A stretch of 32,764 bases of DNA from Maribacter sp. (GCF_016744255.1 NZ_JADGES010000033.1:1-32764); one strand, 5' to 3'. Shown: positions 18,276-27,577, numbered from the stretch's first letter. Made by a program: numbers and translations. Notes: generated by a model from the letters alone, not told the origin.

Positions 18276-19223
18276 CTACCCTAAATACTCTATAACATTT
18301 TTCTCAATACGTTCCTGAATACTAGAAATATCGGCTTTCACAAAAGTTTCTCCTGTAATATTCTCATAAAGCTCTATATACCTTTCCGAAACAGAAGTTA
18401 TATATTCATCTGTCATTTCTGGTACCGATTGGCCTTCTAAACCTTGAAAATCATTGCGGATTAACCACTGTCTTACAAATTCTTTAGAAAGTTGTTTTTG
18501 TGTTTCTCCTTTTTCTTGCCTCTCTTGATACCCTTCTGCATAAAAATATCTAGAAGAATCTGGCGTATGTATTTCATCTATCAAAACAATTTCTCCAGAG
18601 GCTGTTTTTCCAAACTCATATTTGGTATCCACCAAAATTAAATCTCTAGCAGCAGCTATTTCTGTTCCTCTTTTAAAAAGAGCTTTCGTATAATTTTCTA
18701 ACACTATATAATCCGCTTCCGAAACAATTCCTCTGCTTAGAATATCCTCTCTAGAAATATCCTCATCATGGTCTCCCATTTCTGCTTTGGTTGCAGGTGT
18801 AATTATAGGTGAAGGAAATTTATCGTTTTCTTTCATCCCTTCTGGCATGGATACACCACAAAGCATTCTTTTCCCTGCTTTATATTCTCTAGCTGCGTGG
18901 CCAGACATATAACCACGTATTACCATTTCTACTTTATAAGGCTCACATGCTTGCCCTATTGCAACATTTGGGTCTGGGGTTGCTGTTAGCCAATTAGGAA
19001 CAATATCGGCAGTAGCGGCCATCATTTTAGTTGCTATTTGGTTAAGAATTTGTCCTTTATACGGAATTCCTTTTGGCATAACCACATCAAAGGCAGAAAG
19101 ACGATCTGTGGCCACCATCACCAAAACATCGTTCTTTAATTTATAAACTTCTCTTACCTTTCCTTTATAAACACTTTGTTGTCCTGGAAAATTAAAATTG
19201 GTATCTAAAATTGTATTACTCAT
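18276..19223 (-). CDS. purC: phosphoribosylaminoimidazole-succinocarboxamide synthase
   Basis: SAICAR synthetase, step 8 of de novo purine synthesis (CAIR + aspartate + ATP to SAICAR), cytosolic. Family motifs: [10 protein letters not shown] near residue 18, the Ser/Asp-rich ATP site [28 protein letters not shown], and LVDTKYEFG followed by [13 protein letters not shown]. The length of 315 is the long form common in Bacteroidota and yeast-like enzymes. It starts with ATG at 19223, 8 bases after the phoH stop, so the two form a minus-strand operon with phoH first. Confidence 0.95.
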   Translation of the reverse strand: MSNTILDTNFNFPGQQSVYKGKVREVYKLKNDVLVMVATDRLSAFDVVMPKGIPYKGQILNQIATKMMAATADIVPNWLTATPDPNVAIGQACEPYKVEMVIRGYMSGHAAREYKAGKRMLCGVSMPEGMKENDKFPSPIITPATKAEMGDHDEDISREDILSRGIVSEADYIVLENYTKALFKRGTEIAAARDLILVDTKYEFGKTASGEIVLIDEIHTPDSSRYFYAEGYQERQEKGETQKQLSKEFVRQWLIRNDFQGLEGQSVPEMTDEYITSVSERYIELYENITGETFVKADISSIQERIEKNVIEYLG

Positions 19224-19231
19224 ATTTATTA

Positions 19232-20185
19232 TTAATTCTGATGTTCTATACTTTTATATGCTGCAATGACTTTTTTAACTAATTTATGTCGAATTACATC
19301 TCTTTCATCTAAATAAATCACCTCGATTCCTTCTAAATTCTGAAGCACTAATATGGCTTCTTTTAATCCAGAAATGGTACGTCTAGGTAAATCTATTTGC
19401 CCTGGATCGCCTGTTATTAAAAACTTAGCATTTTTACCCATTCGTGTTAAAAACATTTTCATTTGGGCGTGTGTTGTATTCTGTGCTTCATCTAAAATAA
19501 CAAAAGCATTATCTAGAGTTCTACCTCTCATAAATGCCATAGGAGCTATCTGTATCGTTCCATTCTCTATATAATGCACCAATTTCTCTGCAGGAATCAT
19601 ATCGCGTAAAGCATCATATAAAGGCTGCATATACGGATCTAATTTTTCTTTTAAATCTCCAGGTAAAAAGCCTAAATTCTCCCCTGCCTCTACTGCAGGC
19701 CTAGTTAATATAATACGTTTTACCTGCTTTTCTTTTAAAGCTTTAACCGCTATTGCTACAGCGGTATATGTTTTTCCTGTTCCCGCTGGTCCTATTGCAA
19801 AAACCATGTCATTTTCTCTTGAAGCGTCTACTAATTTTCTCTGGTTTGCCGTTCTAGCTTTAATAAGCTTTCCGCTAACCCCATGAACCAAAGTATCTCC
19901 GCTATAATCTAAAGAAGTGTCTTCCGCTTCGTCATCACTAGTTAAAACTCTTTCAATAGCATTTTCGTCTAACGCATTATACTTTGCAAAATGCGCCGTA
20001 AGCATATCGAAACGTTTTTCGAACTCTTCTAAAAGCTCATCATCTCCATATACCTTTATTTTACTGCCTCTAGCAACAATTTTTAATTTTGGAAAGTACT
20101 TTTTAATAAGATTAATATTCTCATTTCCTTGTCCAAAAAACTCTCTTGGACTAATCTCCGTTATCTCTAAAACAAGTTCGTTCAA
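19232..20185 (-). CDS. PhoH-like ATPase (YbeZ type)
   Basis: Cytosolic P-loop ATPase of the PhoH/YbeZ family, linked in other bacteria to ribosome/RNA metabolism with YbeY. The N-terminal KH-like segment covers about residues 1-80. Walker A is GPAGTGKT (132-139), Walker B VILDEAQN (229-236), with [18 protein letters not shown] between and [13 protein letters not shown] as sensor. Full length at 317. The only plausible start is TTG at 20185 (MNELVLEI); no in-frame ATG lies nearby upstream. Co-transcribed with purC. Confidence 0.92.
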   Translation of the reverse strand: MNELVLEITEISPREFFGQGNENINLIKKYFPKLKIVARGSKIKVYGDDELLEEFEKRFDMLTAHFAKYNALDENAIERVLTSDDEAEDTSLDYSGDTLVHGVSGKLIKARTANQRKLVDASRENDMVFAIGPAGTGKTYTAVAIAVKALKEKQVKRIILTRPAVEAGENLGFLPGDLKEKLDPYMQPLYDALRDMIPAEKLVHYIENGTIQIAPMAFMRGRTLDNAFVILDEAQNTTHAQMKMFLTRMGKNAKFLITGDPGQIDLPRRTISGLKEAILVLQNLEGIEVIYLDERDVIRHKLVKKVIAAYKSIEHQN

Positions 20186-20248
20186 AAATTTTATTGGTTT
20201 AAAAATTAAGGTTACGAAAGAATAATTTCGCTCCGCTATTTTTTTGTT

Positions 20249-20256
20249 TAATTTTG
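20249..20256 (+). promoter_or_regulatory. putative -7 promoter box for the SAM hydroxide adenosyltransferase operon
   Basis: TAATTTTG fits TAnnTTTG, 60 bases before the ATG at 20316 and between the divergent phoH gene and this operon. No good TTG at the -33 position was seen, so this is tentative. Confidence 0.4.
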
Positions 20257-20315
20257 TTTAACAAACTTAAGTAAATTTTCAGTTTACATAACCAAAAACA
20301 TATCAACATTGCTGT

Positions 20316-21146
20316 ATGGCAATAATAACACTAACTACGGATTTCGGCTTAAAGGATTTTTTTGTAGGTGCGCTTAAAGGAGCTATCTACAAAGAGGATT
20401 CCGACGTTAAGATTGTTGATATATCGCACCATATAGAACCTTTCAACATTCAACAATGTGCCTATGTTTTAGAAAATTCTTATAAAAGCTTCCCTAAAGG
20501 CTCTATACATATTGTGGGAGTAGACTCGGAAGCTACACCAGAAAACCAACATATTGTTGTTTTAATAGACGGGCACTATTTTATTACCGCTAATAATGGT
20601 GTCGTGGGTTTAATTACTTCAGAAAGAAAACCAGATAAAATAGTAGAAATAAACCTTCCTAATCCTAGCGATAGCCCTTTTCCTGTTATGGATATTTTTG
20701 TTAAAGTTGCTTGCCATATAGCTAGAGGTGGCACTTTAGAAGTTATTGGTAAACCTTTTAATAATTTAAAGGAATTAAGAGAATTCTCCGCAAGGGTTTC
20801 TGATAACGGAGATAAAATAACTGGTAACGTTATCTATATAGATAATTATGGTAATGTAATTACCAATATTCCCCAACATGTTTTTGATTCGTATAGAAAA
20901 GGGAGGGATTTTGAATTACACGCAAGAAACAATGTGATTAAAAAAATTAGAAACAAATATAGCGATATTATAAATTTTGATTTAGAAAAAAACAATCGTA
21001 AAGGAGCCGGAGATTTACTCGCTCTTTTTAATTCTTCTGGCTATATAGAACTTGCTATTTACAAAAGTAATTTAGATACCGTAGGTGGTGCTTCTACCCT
21101 ACTTGGTTTAGATTATAGAGATACTGTAACTATTAATTTTTTATAA
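20316..21146 (+). CDS. SAM hydroxide adenosyltransferase (DUF62 / SAM hydrolase family)
   Basis: 276-residue cytosolic enzyme of the chlorinase/fluorinase fold, expected to split S-adenosylmethionine with water/hydroxide into adenosine and methionine. Markers: N-terminal TLTTDFGLKDFFVGALKG with the SAM-binding Asp, DISHHIEPFNI, and the C-terminal domain start IYIDNYGNVITNI. The conserved Asp, Arg and His pattern fits hydroxide-type members rather than halogenases, but no chlorinase-specific test could be made. The next gene begins one base after its stop, so they are an operon. Confidence 0.9.
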   Translation: MAIITLTTDFGLKDFFVGALKGAIYKEDSDVKIVDISHHIEPFNIQQCAYVLENSYKSFPKGSIHIVGVDSEATPENQHIVVLIDGHYFITANNGVVGLITSERKPDKIVEINLPNPSDSPFPVMDIFVKVACHIARGGTLEVIGKPFNNLKELREFSARVSDNGDKITGNVIYIDNYGNVITNIPQHVFDSYRKGRDFELHARNNVIKKIRNKYSDIINFDLEKNNRKGAGDLLALFNSSGYIELAIYKSNLDTVGGASTLLGLDYRDTVTINFL

Positions 21147-21147
21147 G

Positions 21148-21444
21148 ATGCTAGTACGTATCGTTAAATTAACTTTTAAAGAAGAGTATATACCTACTTT
21201 TGAGGCTCTCTTTAAAGAAACAAAAAGCAATATTCGTAATTTTAATGGCTGCGAATTTTTAGAATTATACCAAGATAAAAACAACCCTACTATTTTTTTT
21301 ACCTATAGCTATTGGTTAGATGAATCTTATTTAAATACCTATAGAAATTCGGACTTTTTTAAAAATGTATGGCAGAAAACAAAAGTTTTATTCCAAGATA
21401 AACCACAAGCTTGGAGTGTTCATAAAAAAGAAACTCTAAAATGA
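21148..21444 (+). CDS. antibiotic biosynthesis monooxygenase (ABM) domain protein
   Basis: 98-residue dimeric alpha+beta barrel protein of the ABM/EthD-like type: start strand LVRIVKLTFKEEYIPTF, central CEFLELYQDKNNPTIFFTYSYW and helix YLNTYRNSDFFKNVW are the usual pattern. Family members are small oxygenases or stress enzymes; the specific reaction is unknown. It follows the SAM hydrolase gene with a one-base gap. Confidence 0.85.
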   Translation: MLVRIVKLTFKEEYIPTFEALFKETKSNIRNFNGCEFLELYQDKNNPTIFFTYSYWLDESYLNTYRNSDFFKNVWQKTKVLFQDKPQAWSVHKKETLK

Positions 21445-21798
21445 AAAGGTGGTGCTTTTTGCTTTTATCTATAAAATACCTAGCCGTTAGAACACCATAG
21501 TTATAAACAATCTTAATTTTGTGAAAACTTTTTTTAGGTCAGAGAATGCTCCCTAATTATATTTAATAAATTTATTTTGTTAATAAATAATGAGCATAAC
21601 AAAGCTATTACCTACTTATTTACAACATTTTATGCTCTAAAAACGACCTTTTATTGGCTCTAATTCTGTTGATAAGTTTGTTTCCATAAAATGACCATTT
21701 AAAATATCTTTGTTTGGATGGCAAAAAGTAATTTTCACATTGCATTTTGCTTTTTATAGCTGGTTTTACCAAAAGATAAATTCAAAAAAAACAAACGC
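21445..21798 (+). promoter_or_regulatory. 354-base region upstream of dnaN with promoter
   Basis: No gene seen. TATCTTTG at 21705-21712 matches the TAnnTTTG -7 box, with a TTG at 21678-21680 as a rather distant -33 element (24-base spacer). Transcription from here would give a leader of about 80 bases before the dnaN ATG at 21799. The rest is A+T rich without clear repeats; no cluster of DnaA boxes was noticed, so there is no evidence for an origin. Confidence 0.5.
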
Positions 21799-22917
21799 AT
21801 GAAATTTATAGTATCTAGTACATACTTATTAAAGCAATTACAAATATTAGGTGGTGTTATTAATAATAGCAATACACTTCCTATTTTGGATAATTTTCTT
21901 TTTGACCTGAAACAAAATAGTCTTACAGTGTCTGCTTCAGATTTAGAAACGACCATGAGCTCTATTTTAGAAGTAGATTCTGATGCAGAAGGAACTATTG
22001 CAGTACCAGCAAAATTATTACTAGAGACTTTAAAAACTTTTCCAGAGCAACCATTAACTTTTGTTGTTGAAAACAACAACACGGTGGAGATTAGTTCTAA
22101 CCATGGTAAATACGCTTTAGCATATGCCGATGGTGCAGAATTCCCTAAAGCTGTAGAATTAGCTGAACCAAGCTCTACTACTATTTTAGGTGATGTTTTA
22201 GCAACAGCATTGAACAAAACTATTTTTGCAGCTGGTAATGATGATTTAAGACCTGTAATGAGTGGTGTTTTCTTTCAGTTCTCTCCAGAGAACTTAACAT
22301 TTGTTGCGACAGATGCACACAAATTGGTAAAATACCAACGTACAGATATTACAGCTTCTCAAGTAGCAGAATTTATAATGCCTAAAAAGCCTTTAAATTT
22401 ATTAAAAGGGATTTTAGCTGGTAGCGAAGCAAATGTTACTATTGAGTATAACGATAGTAATGCAAAGTTCAGTTTTGAAAACACAGAGTTAATCTGTAGA
22501 CTTATTGATGGAAAATACCCTAACTATGAGGCTGTTATTCCTAAAGAAAACCCTAACCAACTATCTATCTCTAGAGCACAATTATTAAGTTCTGTACGTA
22601 GAGTTTCTATTTTCTCTAATAAGACTACACACCAAATTAGATTAAAAATTGCAGGAGCAGAATTAAATATTTCTGCAGAAGATATAGATTACAGTAATAA
22701 AGCAGAAGAACGTTTAACATGCGCATACCAAGGAGATGATATGCAGATAGGTTTTAACTCTCGTTTTTTAACCGAAATGCTAAACAATCTTACTTCAGAT
22801 GATGTTTCTTTAGAAATGAGCTTACCAAACAGAGCTGGTATTCTTACTCCTGTAGATGGTTTAGATGAAGGAGAAACAGTTACTATGCTAGTAATGCCTG
22901 TAATGCTTAACAGCTAA
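21799..22917 (+). CDS. dnaN: DNA polymerase III beta subunit (sliding clamp)
   Basis: Processivity clamp of the replisome, 372 residues, three repeated clamp domains of about 120 residues each. Recognisable points: start MKFIVSSTYLLKQLQILGGVI, NTLPILDNFLF, TFVATDAHKLVKY, LIDGKYPNYEAVIP and the C-terminal VTMLVMPVML. Complete; start and end fit the family. It stands alone here, with its own promoter region and a strong terminator, not next to dnaA. Confidence 0.97.
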   Translation: MKFIVSSTYLLKQLQILGGVINNSNTLPILDNFLFDLKQNSLTVSASDLETTMSSILEVDSDAEGTIAVPAKLLLETLKTFPEQPLTFVVENNNTVEISSNHGKYALAYADGAEFPKAVELAEPSSTTILGDVLATALNKTIFAAGNDDLRPVMSGVFFQFSPENLTFVATDAHKLVKYQRTDITASQVAEFIMPKKPLNLLKGILAGSEANVTIEYNDSNAKFSFENTELICRLIDGKYPNYEAVIPKENPNQLSISRAQLLSSVRRVSIFSNKTTHQIRLKIAGAELNISAEDIDYSNKAEERLTCAYQGDDMQIGFNSRFLTEMLNNLTSDDVSLEMSLPNRAGILTPVDGLDEGETVTMLVMPVMLNS

Positions 22918-22940
22918 TTAAACCAACCTTATTATATTTA

Positions 22941-22969
22941 AAAAGCCCACCAAATGGTGGGCTTTTTTT
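22941..22969 (+). terminator. intrinsic terminator of dnaN
   Basis: AAAAGCCCACC-AAAT-GGTGGGCTTTT with a perfect 11-bp stem running into a T tract, 24 bases after the dnaN stop. Confidence 0.93.
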
Positions 22970-23575
22970 GTTGCATATTCCACATCATTTCGTTAAACAT
23001 GTGCTTTCAGATATTTTAGATTCTTGTAGAATCACCGCTACCTATACCAGATACCTACTAACCATCCTACTCCTACATTTGTATAGAGCAACTAAGATTA
23101 AAAACAAATATTAAACATGACATTCATCGATACTCTGTTGTTAACTGTAGAAATTATTTGTTCTTAATCTTAGTTACTTATTACCTTAATCTTTATTAAA
23201 CCGTAAAGCAGTTAGGTGAAAAAATTATTTTCTTAAAGAGTACCATTACTCTTTAAAATGAGATTTTTTTTATAAATAGGATAGCTATTAGTGTATAATT
23301 AAACCTAAAACACGGTAATCCCTTTTACTAAGTTAACAATAAGAAAGACCTAAGAATATCGAAACAAATGTTGCAGGTATGATAATTAGTAGATGAAAGA
23401 TAAAACACAAACACATGAAATATGTAATAACCCTTAGTTGTTCATTACTCCTTTTAGAGCCAAGTGCCTAAATACCATTTTCAATAACCTTTATAATAAA
23501 GAATAATTTTTCAAAAAATTGGGCTTCATAGTATAAGAAAAGAGTTAGTCGCTACTCAAAAATAGTATAAAAAAT
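22970..23575. other. 606-base gene-poor region with inverted repeats and ORF debris
   Basis: No convincing gene. Contains a 21-bp imperfect inverted repeat (23090-23175), a 10-bp perfect hairpin TTAAAGAGTA-CCAT-TACTCTTTAA (23233-23256) followed by a T-rich stretch, and an 18-codon lipoprotein-signal-like ORF at 23415-23471 (MKYVITLSCSLLLLEPSA) that stops at once and may be the start of a lost gene. Confidence 0.5.
23090..23175. repeat. 21-bp inverted repeat, possible miniature element
   Basis: Arms 23090-23110 and 23155-23175 (first half AACTAAGATT) pair at 20 of 21 positions, enclosing 44 bases. No coding content beyond a 16-codon ORF. Could be a MITE-like remnant or a regulatory RNA structure. 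Confidence 0.65.
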
Positions 23576-24763
23576 ATGGAATTAAAGAATACTAATAACA
23601 GGCTGCATGTTGTCGATGCTATCCGAGGTTTTGCTATTATATCCATAATGCTTTTACATAATCTTGAACATTTTGATGTTTATTACTTACCAGCGAACCT
23701 ACCTAATTGGGTGGTTAATTTAGATAAAATAATATGGGATAGTTCTTTTTTCCTATTTGCAGGAAAGTCTTATGCTATGTTTGCTCTACTATTTGGGCTG
23801 ACGTTCTTTATTCAATCCAAAAATCAAGAAAAAAAGGGAAAAGATTTCCGAATGATATTTGCTTGGAGATTACTTCTATTATTTATTTTCGGAATAATAA
23901 ATTCTGCTTTTTATCAAGGAGACATTCTTACCATTTATGCAGTCATAGGCTTTTTCATAATTCCTTTTGCTCATCTAAATAATAGAATTGTTTTTAGTTT
24001 TGCAATCCTTTTATTACTACAGCCTATTGAGTTCATTGGTTTAATAGATGCTATTCAAAATCCTGATATAAAAGTAGCTGACCCAGAGTCGTGGGTATAT
24101 TTTGGAAAGATGGACGAATATATCCATAATGGTTCTTTTATAGACACCGTAAAAGGAAACCTTACGAATGGTAAAATGGCAGTCATAAAATGGAGTAATG
24201 AAAACGGACGATTTCTACATATTCTTTCCTTATTTTTATTTGGCATGCTTGCTGGTCGAAAAAAAATATTTTCAAAATCTATTAAAAACAAACAATTTTG
24301 GTTAAAAACCCTCCTTATTTCATCCCTTGTGTTTATTCCTTTATTTATTATTAATATAAATTTGGGTAATATAATTGATAGTAAAAACATTCGTCGGTCA
24401 GTTAATATAATTGAAAAATCTTGGACAAATATTTCCTTTATGTTAATATTAATATCTGGCTTTGTGTTATTGTTTGAAAATAAGACCTTCAATAAAGTAT
24501 TAAGCATCTTTTCTCCCTTAGGACGTATGAGTCTCTCAAACTACATAATTCAATCCATCATAGGGTCAACTATTTATTATGGGTTTGGTTTTGGATTATA
24601 CAAATACACTGGAGCAACCTACAGTTTACTAATTAGTATTGTATTAGCTATTTTAATGGGGTATTTTTCTACATGGTGGATGAACAATCATAAAAGAGGT
24701 CCTTTGGAAACTATATGGCATAAAGGAACCTGGGTATTTAAACAGATAGAGGCCAGAAGTTAG
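23576..24763 (+). CDS. DUF418-type integral membrane protein
   Basis: 395-residue polytopic inner-membrane protein with about ten hydrophobic segments. The opening LHVVDAIRGFAIISIMLLHN is the usual start of DUF418/heparan-alpha-glucosaminide acyltransferase-like proteins, and the end (LSNYIIQSIIGSTIYYGFGFG, then WMNNHKRGPLETIWH) is the conserved DUF418 C-terminus. The family is thought to include membrane acyltransferases or transporters; the function here is unknown. Flanked by a gene-poor region on the left and a convergent DUF4870 gene on the right. Confidence 0.87.
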   Translation: MELKNTNNRLHVVDAIRGFAIISIMLLHNLEHFDVYYLPANLPNWVVNLDKIIWDSSFFLFAGKSYAMFALLFGLTFFIQSKNQEKKGKDFRMIFAWRLLLLFIFGIINSAFYQGDILTIYAVIGFFIIPFAHLNNRIVFSFAILLLLQPIEFIGLIDAIQNPDIKVADPESWVYFGKMDEYIHNGSFIDTVKGNLTNGKMAVIKWSNENGRFLHILSLFLFGMLAGRKKIFSKSIKNKQFWLKTLLISSLVFIPLFIININLGNIIDSKNIRRSVNIIEKSWTNISFMLILISGFVLLFENKTFNKVLSIFSPLGRMSLSNYIIQSIIGSTIYYGFGFGLYKYTGATYSLLISIVLAILMGYFSTWWMNNHKRGPLETIWHKGTWVFKQIEARS

Positions 24764-24815
24764 CTACTTATTAATTCAGTTTGATAGAATTTTATCTCGA
24801 TTGACCATTTTTACT

Positions 24816-24936
24816 ACTTACACACTTTATGAGATAGTGCTTCAATTCTTAACCGTATATGAAAAAAGGGTCCGACTCTAAATAAATGTCAAACCCTCGG
24901 TATTTTTAACTTACACACTTAGAGGGACAGTGTCTT
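24816..24936. repeat. pair of direct repeats in the DUF418/DUF4870 interval
   Basis: ACTTACACACTT plus a partly conserved GA(T/C)AGTG tail occurs at 24816-24843 and 24909-24936 (about 21 of 28 identical). Each copy can fold as a small CACT/AGTG hairpin. Between them is AGGGTCC...AACCCT, a weak inverted pair. Possibly ends of a vanished insertion sequence, or paired bidirectional terminators between convergent genes. Confidence 0.5.
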
Positions 24937-24959
24937 TTTAAAGCTCTACTAATTAATTC

Positions 24960-25325
24960 CTAAGATATAAATTTAAAAGTTCCAAAATAACTTGGAGCTT
25001 CTCCGTTACTTGCCTTTATAGCATTTACAGCTGGCATTATTAATCCTAAAATTATAGCAAAACCAATTATTAAAAATCCCAATCCTAAAAGTAAGATACT
25101 AGGAATACCTATAATAATATAAGCTATTAAGCTCAATTGAAAATTAATAATAGCCTTTCCATGTTCATCCATATCTTGCACCTCATCTTTGGTGGTTAAC
25201 CATATAATTAAAGGAACTATAAGTCCTCCAAATCCGGTTACATAATCCAAGTACTGAGATAAATGGGTTATTACTAATAATTGTTTGTCTTCTCTTTTTA
25301 CAATTGTGTGATTTATTACTTCCAT
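24960..25325 (-). CDS. DUF4870 domain membrane protein
   Basis: Small membrane protein of 121 residues with three or four hydrophobic segments. Family features: LLVITHLSQYLDYVTGFGGLIVPLIIW, the polar loop MDEHGKAIINFQLSL and the end APSYFGTFKFI. Start chosen at ATG 25325 (MEVINHTIV) instead of an in-frame TTG at 25358. Function unknown. It lies downstream of the Lys-rich secreted protein gene on the same strand with a gap of about 80 bases. Confidence 0.85.
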   Translation of the reverse strand: MEVINHTIVKREDKQLLVITHLSQYLDYVTGFGGLIVPLIIWLTTKDEVQDMDEHGKAIINFQLSLIAYIIIGIPSILLLGLGFLIIGFAIILGLIMPAVNAIKASNGEAPSYFGTFKFIS

Positions 25326-25404
25326 GTCTTTGATTGATTTAATGATGAATACTACCAATAAGACGCTTAACTCCCACTTTTGTTACAAAAGACAACAAAT
25401 TATG

Positions 25405-25959
25405 CTACTGTTTTTTTAGCAATTTACTCAGTTTATCTTTATTCTTAGTAATAGAATTAGTGGCTTTATCCATCTTACCGTTTATCTTTTCTATATCTGC
25501 TGGAGACAAAGTTCCTTTGCTCTTTCCTTTTATTAATTTGCTCTTAAGCTTCGCTATTTGCTTTTCCTTTTTACTAATAGCCTTCTTTTTTCCTTTAATT
25601 TCTTTAGCTAGTTTTTCTTTCTTTTTAGCCTCTTTTTTAGCCTTCTTAATCTCTTTTTCTGCTTTTTTAGCCGTTTTTTCTGCTTTATCTATTTTTTTCT
25701 GTGCTTCCTTACGTTGTTTCTCTTCCAATTCTTTCTTTACCTCAGCAGTTGCTTCCATAGCCTCTTCCTTCGCTACAGCAACTTCTTCTTTCTTTTCTAC
25801 AGCTTGTTCCTTTACTACTGCAGCTTCTTCCTTTATTTCTTTCATTACTTCTAGAGGTTTCCCTTCTTCCACGATTACTTCGGTAGTATTTTCCTGTGCA
25901 TGAACATACGTACCTGCAAAAAATGTAAAAAGCAATAGTCCTTTCAATAAATTTTTCAT
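25405..25959 (-). CDS. secreted Lys/Glu/Ala-rich coiled-coil protein
   Basis: 184 residues. N-terminal signal peptide MKNLLKGLLLFTFFAGTYVHA with likely cleavage before QEN. The mature protein is low-complexity KEKE-type sequence, nearly all helix (residues about 35-130), ending in a Lys-rich tail (KNKDKLSKLLKKQ). No catalytic motif. Probably a periplasmic or surface structural protein or a polyelectrolyte chaperone-like factor; the low complexity makes homology calls unreliable. A single-gene unit or linked to DUF4870 downstream. Confidence 0.75.
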   Translation of the reverse strand: MKNLLKGLLLFTFFAGTYVHAQENTTEVIVEEGKPLEVMKEIKEEAAVVKEQAVEKKEEVAVAKEEAMEATAEVKKELEEKQRKEAQKKIDKAEKTAKKAEKEIKKAKKEAKKKEKLAKEIKGKKKAISKKEKQIAKLKSKLIKGKSKGTLSPADIEKINGKMDKATNSITKNKDKLSKLLKKQ

Positions 25960-26087
25960 TCTATTTTTTTTTAAATGTTAATGGTAAAAATTAAAGAGAT
26001 CAAAATAGTTCAACTCCTAATAGGTTGATCCTTCCCAAAGCGCTTGCCATAAAAAGTAGATTTCCTTATTTCTATGCGCATTTTACT

Positions 26088-26095
26088 TATTTTTG
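26088..26095 (+). promoter_or_regulatory. putative -7 box directly before mnmE (leaderless start possible)
   Basis: TATTTTTG fits TAnnTTTG exactly and ends 6 bases before the ATG at 26102. That would place transcription initiation at or next to the start codon. No clear TTG -33 element was found. Confidence 0.4.
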
Positions 26096-26101
26096 CCAAA
26101 G

Positions 26102-27502
26102 ATGCATACAACAACAAACGATACTATTATTGCTTTAGCAACTCCTTCAGGAGCCGGTGCAATTGCCGTAATACGCCTTTCTGGTCCAGATGCTATTTTA
26201 GTAGCCTCGAATCATTTTGTCTCTTCCTATAATAAGAAACTAAAAGAGCAAAAAAGTCACACTATTTTATTAGGAAATATTATCGACGGAGAGCGGACCT
26301 TAGATCAGGTATTAGTTTCTGTATTTAAAAACCCTAATTCCTATACCGGAGAAAATGTGGTAGAAATATCTTGCCATGGCTCTCCATATATTCAGCAACA
26401 AATTATACAATTGTTTTTACGCAATGATTGCCGAATGGCCAATGCTGGTGAATTTACCCTACGTGCTTTTTTAAATGGAAAAATGGATTTAAGTCAGGCA
26501 GAAGCTGTTGCCGATTTAATCTCTTCCGAGAATGAAGCCTCCCACCAAATAGCTATGCAACAAATGCGTGGTGGTTTTAGTAATGAAATTAAAAGTTTAA
26601 GAGAGCAATTACTAAACTTTGCTTCTTTAATTGAATTAGAATTAGATTTTGCAGAAGAAGATGTAGAATTTGCTGACCGTTCTGCCTTCATTGCATTAGT
26701 AAATAAAATTGCAGTAGTTTTAAAAGGACTTATAGATTCCTTTGCCGTTGGTAACGTTATAAAAAACGGAATACCAGTAGCTATTGTTGGGGAACCCAAT
26801 GTTGGTAAATCTACCCTTTTAAATGCTTTATTAAATGAAGAAAGAGCCATCGTAAGTGAAATAGCTGGGACTACTAGAGACACCATTGAAGATGAAATTT
26901 CTATTGGTGGTATTGGCTTCCGTTTTATTGATACTGCAGGTATTAGAGAAACCAAAGATGTAGTAGAAAGCATAGGTATAAAAAAAACCTTTGAGAAAAT
27001 TGAGCAAGCACAAGTGGTTTTATTTTTGGTAGATGGATTACAATTGTTTCAAGAGAATACTATAGGCACTTTAAAAGTTGAAATAGAAAAAATTAAGAAT
27101 AAATATCCTCTAAAAGCAACCGTCTTATTAATTAATAAGTTAGATATACTTTCGGATGAAGCTAAATCTAATTTTAGTAAGCAATTAAACAACATTAATT
27201 ACATTTCTGCAAAAACAGGCGAAGGTGTTGAAGCCTTAAAAAACAAATTATTAGAATTTGTAAATACAGGCGCCCTCCGTAACAACGAAACTATTGTTAC
27301 GAACACCAGACATTACGACTCTTTACTTAAAGCGTTAGAAGCCATACAAAAGGTCCAATTTGGCATAGACGAGGAACTCCCTAGCGACCTTATGGCTATA
27401 GATGTTAAAGACGCTCTTTACCACTTAGGAGAAATCACAGGGCAAGTGACTAACGACGAGCTTTTGGGTAATATATTTGCGAATTTTTGTATTGGGAAAT
27501 AA
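26102..27502 (+). CDS. mnmE: tRNA modification GTPase MnmE
   Basis: With MnmG, forms 5-carboxymethylaminomethyl-uridine at tRNA wobble position 34. 466 residues: N-terminal tetrahydrofolate-binding domain (TIIALATPSGAGAIAVIRLSG, NPNSYTGENVVEISCHG), helical domain, G domain (G1 GEPNVGKST around residue 230, G2 GTTRDT, G3 DTAGIRET, G4 NKLD) and the obligatory C-terminal FCIGK. Start chosen at ATG 26102 (MHTTTNDTIIA); a TTG at 26093 would lie inside the apparent promoter box. Complete. Confidence 0.96.
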   Translation: MHTTTNDTIIALATPSGAGAIAVIRLSGPDAILVASNHFVSSYNKKLKEQKSHTILLGNIIDGERTLDQVLVSVFKNPNSYTGENVVEISCHGSPYIQQQIIQLFLRNDCRMANAGEFTLRAFLNGKMDLSQAEAVADLISSENEASHQIAMQQMRGGFSNEIKSLREQLLNFASLIELELDFAEEDVEFADRSAFIALVNKIAVVLKGLIDSFAVGNVIKNGIPVAIVGEPNVGKSTLLNALLNEERAIVSEIAGTTRDTIEDEISIGGIGFRFIDTAGIRETKDVVESIGIKKTFEKIEQAQVVLFLVDGLQLFQENTIGTLKVEIEKIKNKYPLKATVLLINKLDILSDEAKSNFSKQLNNINYISAKTGEGVEALKNKLLEFVNTGALRNNETIVTNTRHYDSLLKALEAIQKVQFGIDEELPSDLMAIDVKDALYHLGEITGQVTNDELLGNIFANFCIGK

Positions 27503-27546
27503 ATTAAAGACTATAAAAGTTAGTTAAAGCGAACAAACACATACCC

Positions 27547-27577
27547 TAACTCCTTATTTCTAAGGGGTTATTTTTTT
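27547..27577 (+). terminator. intrinsic terminator of mnmE
   Basis: TAACTCCTTA-TTTC-TAAGGGGTTA forms a 10-bp stem (one G-T pair) followed by seven T. Confidence 0.9.

Noticed and set aside
21445-21798. Replication origin next to dnaN
   Set aside because: No DnaA-box cluster and no dnaA or other origin genes nearby; only a promoter is supported.
21735-22217. 160-codon minus-strand frame across the start of dnaN
   Set aside because: Shadow of dnaN, with no family resemblance; dnaN is unmistakable on the other strand.
25460-25903. 147-codon plus-strand frame rich in Phe/Ser/Leu opposite the Lys/Glu-rich gene
   Set aside because: It is the antisense shadow of a low-complexity Lys/Glu gene (AAA/GAA reads as TTT/TTC); no start context.
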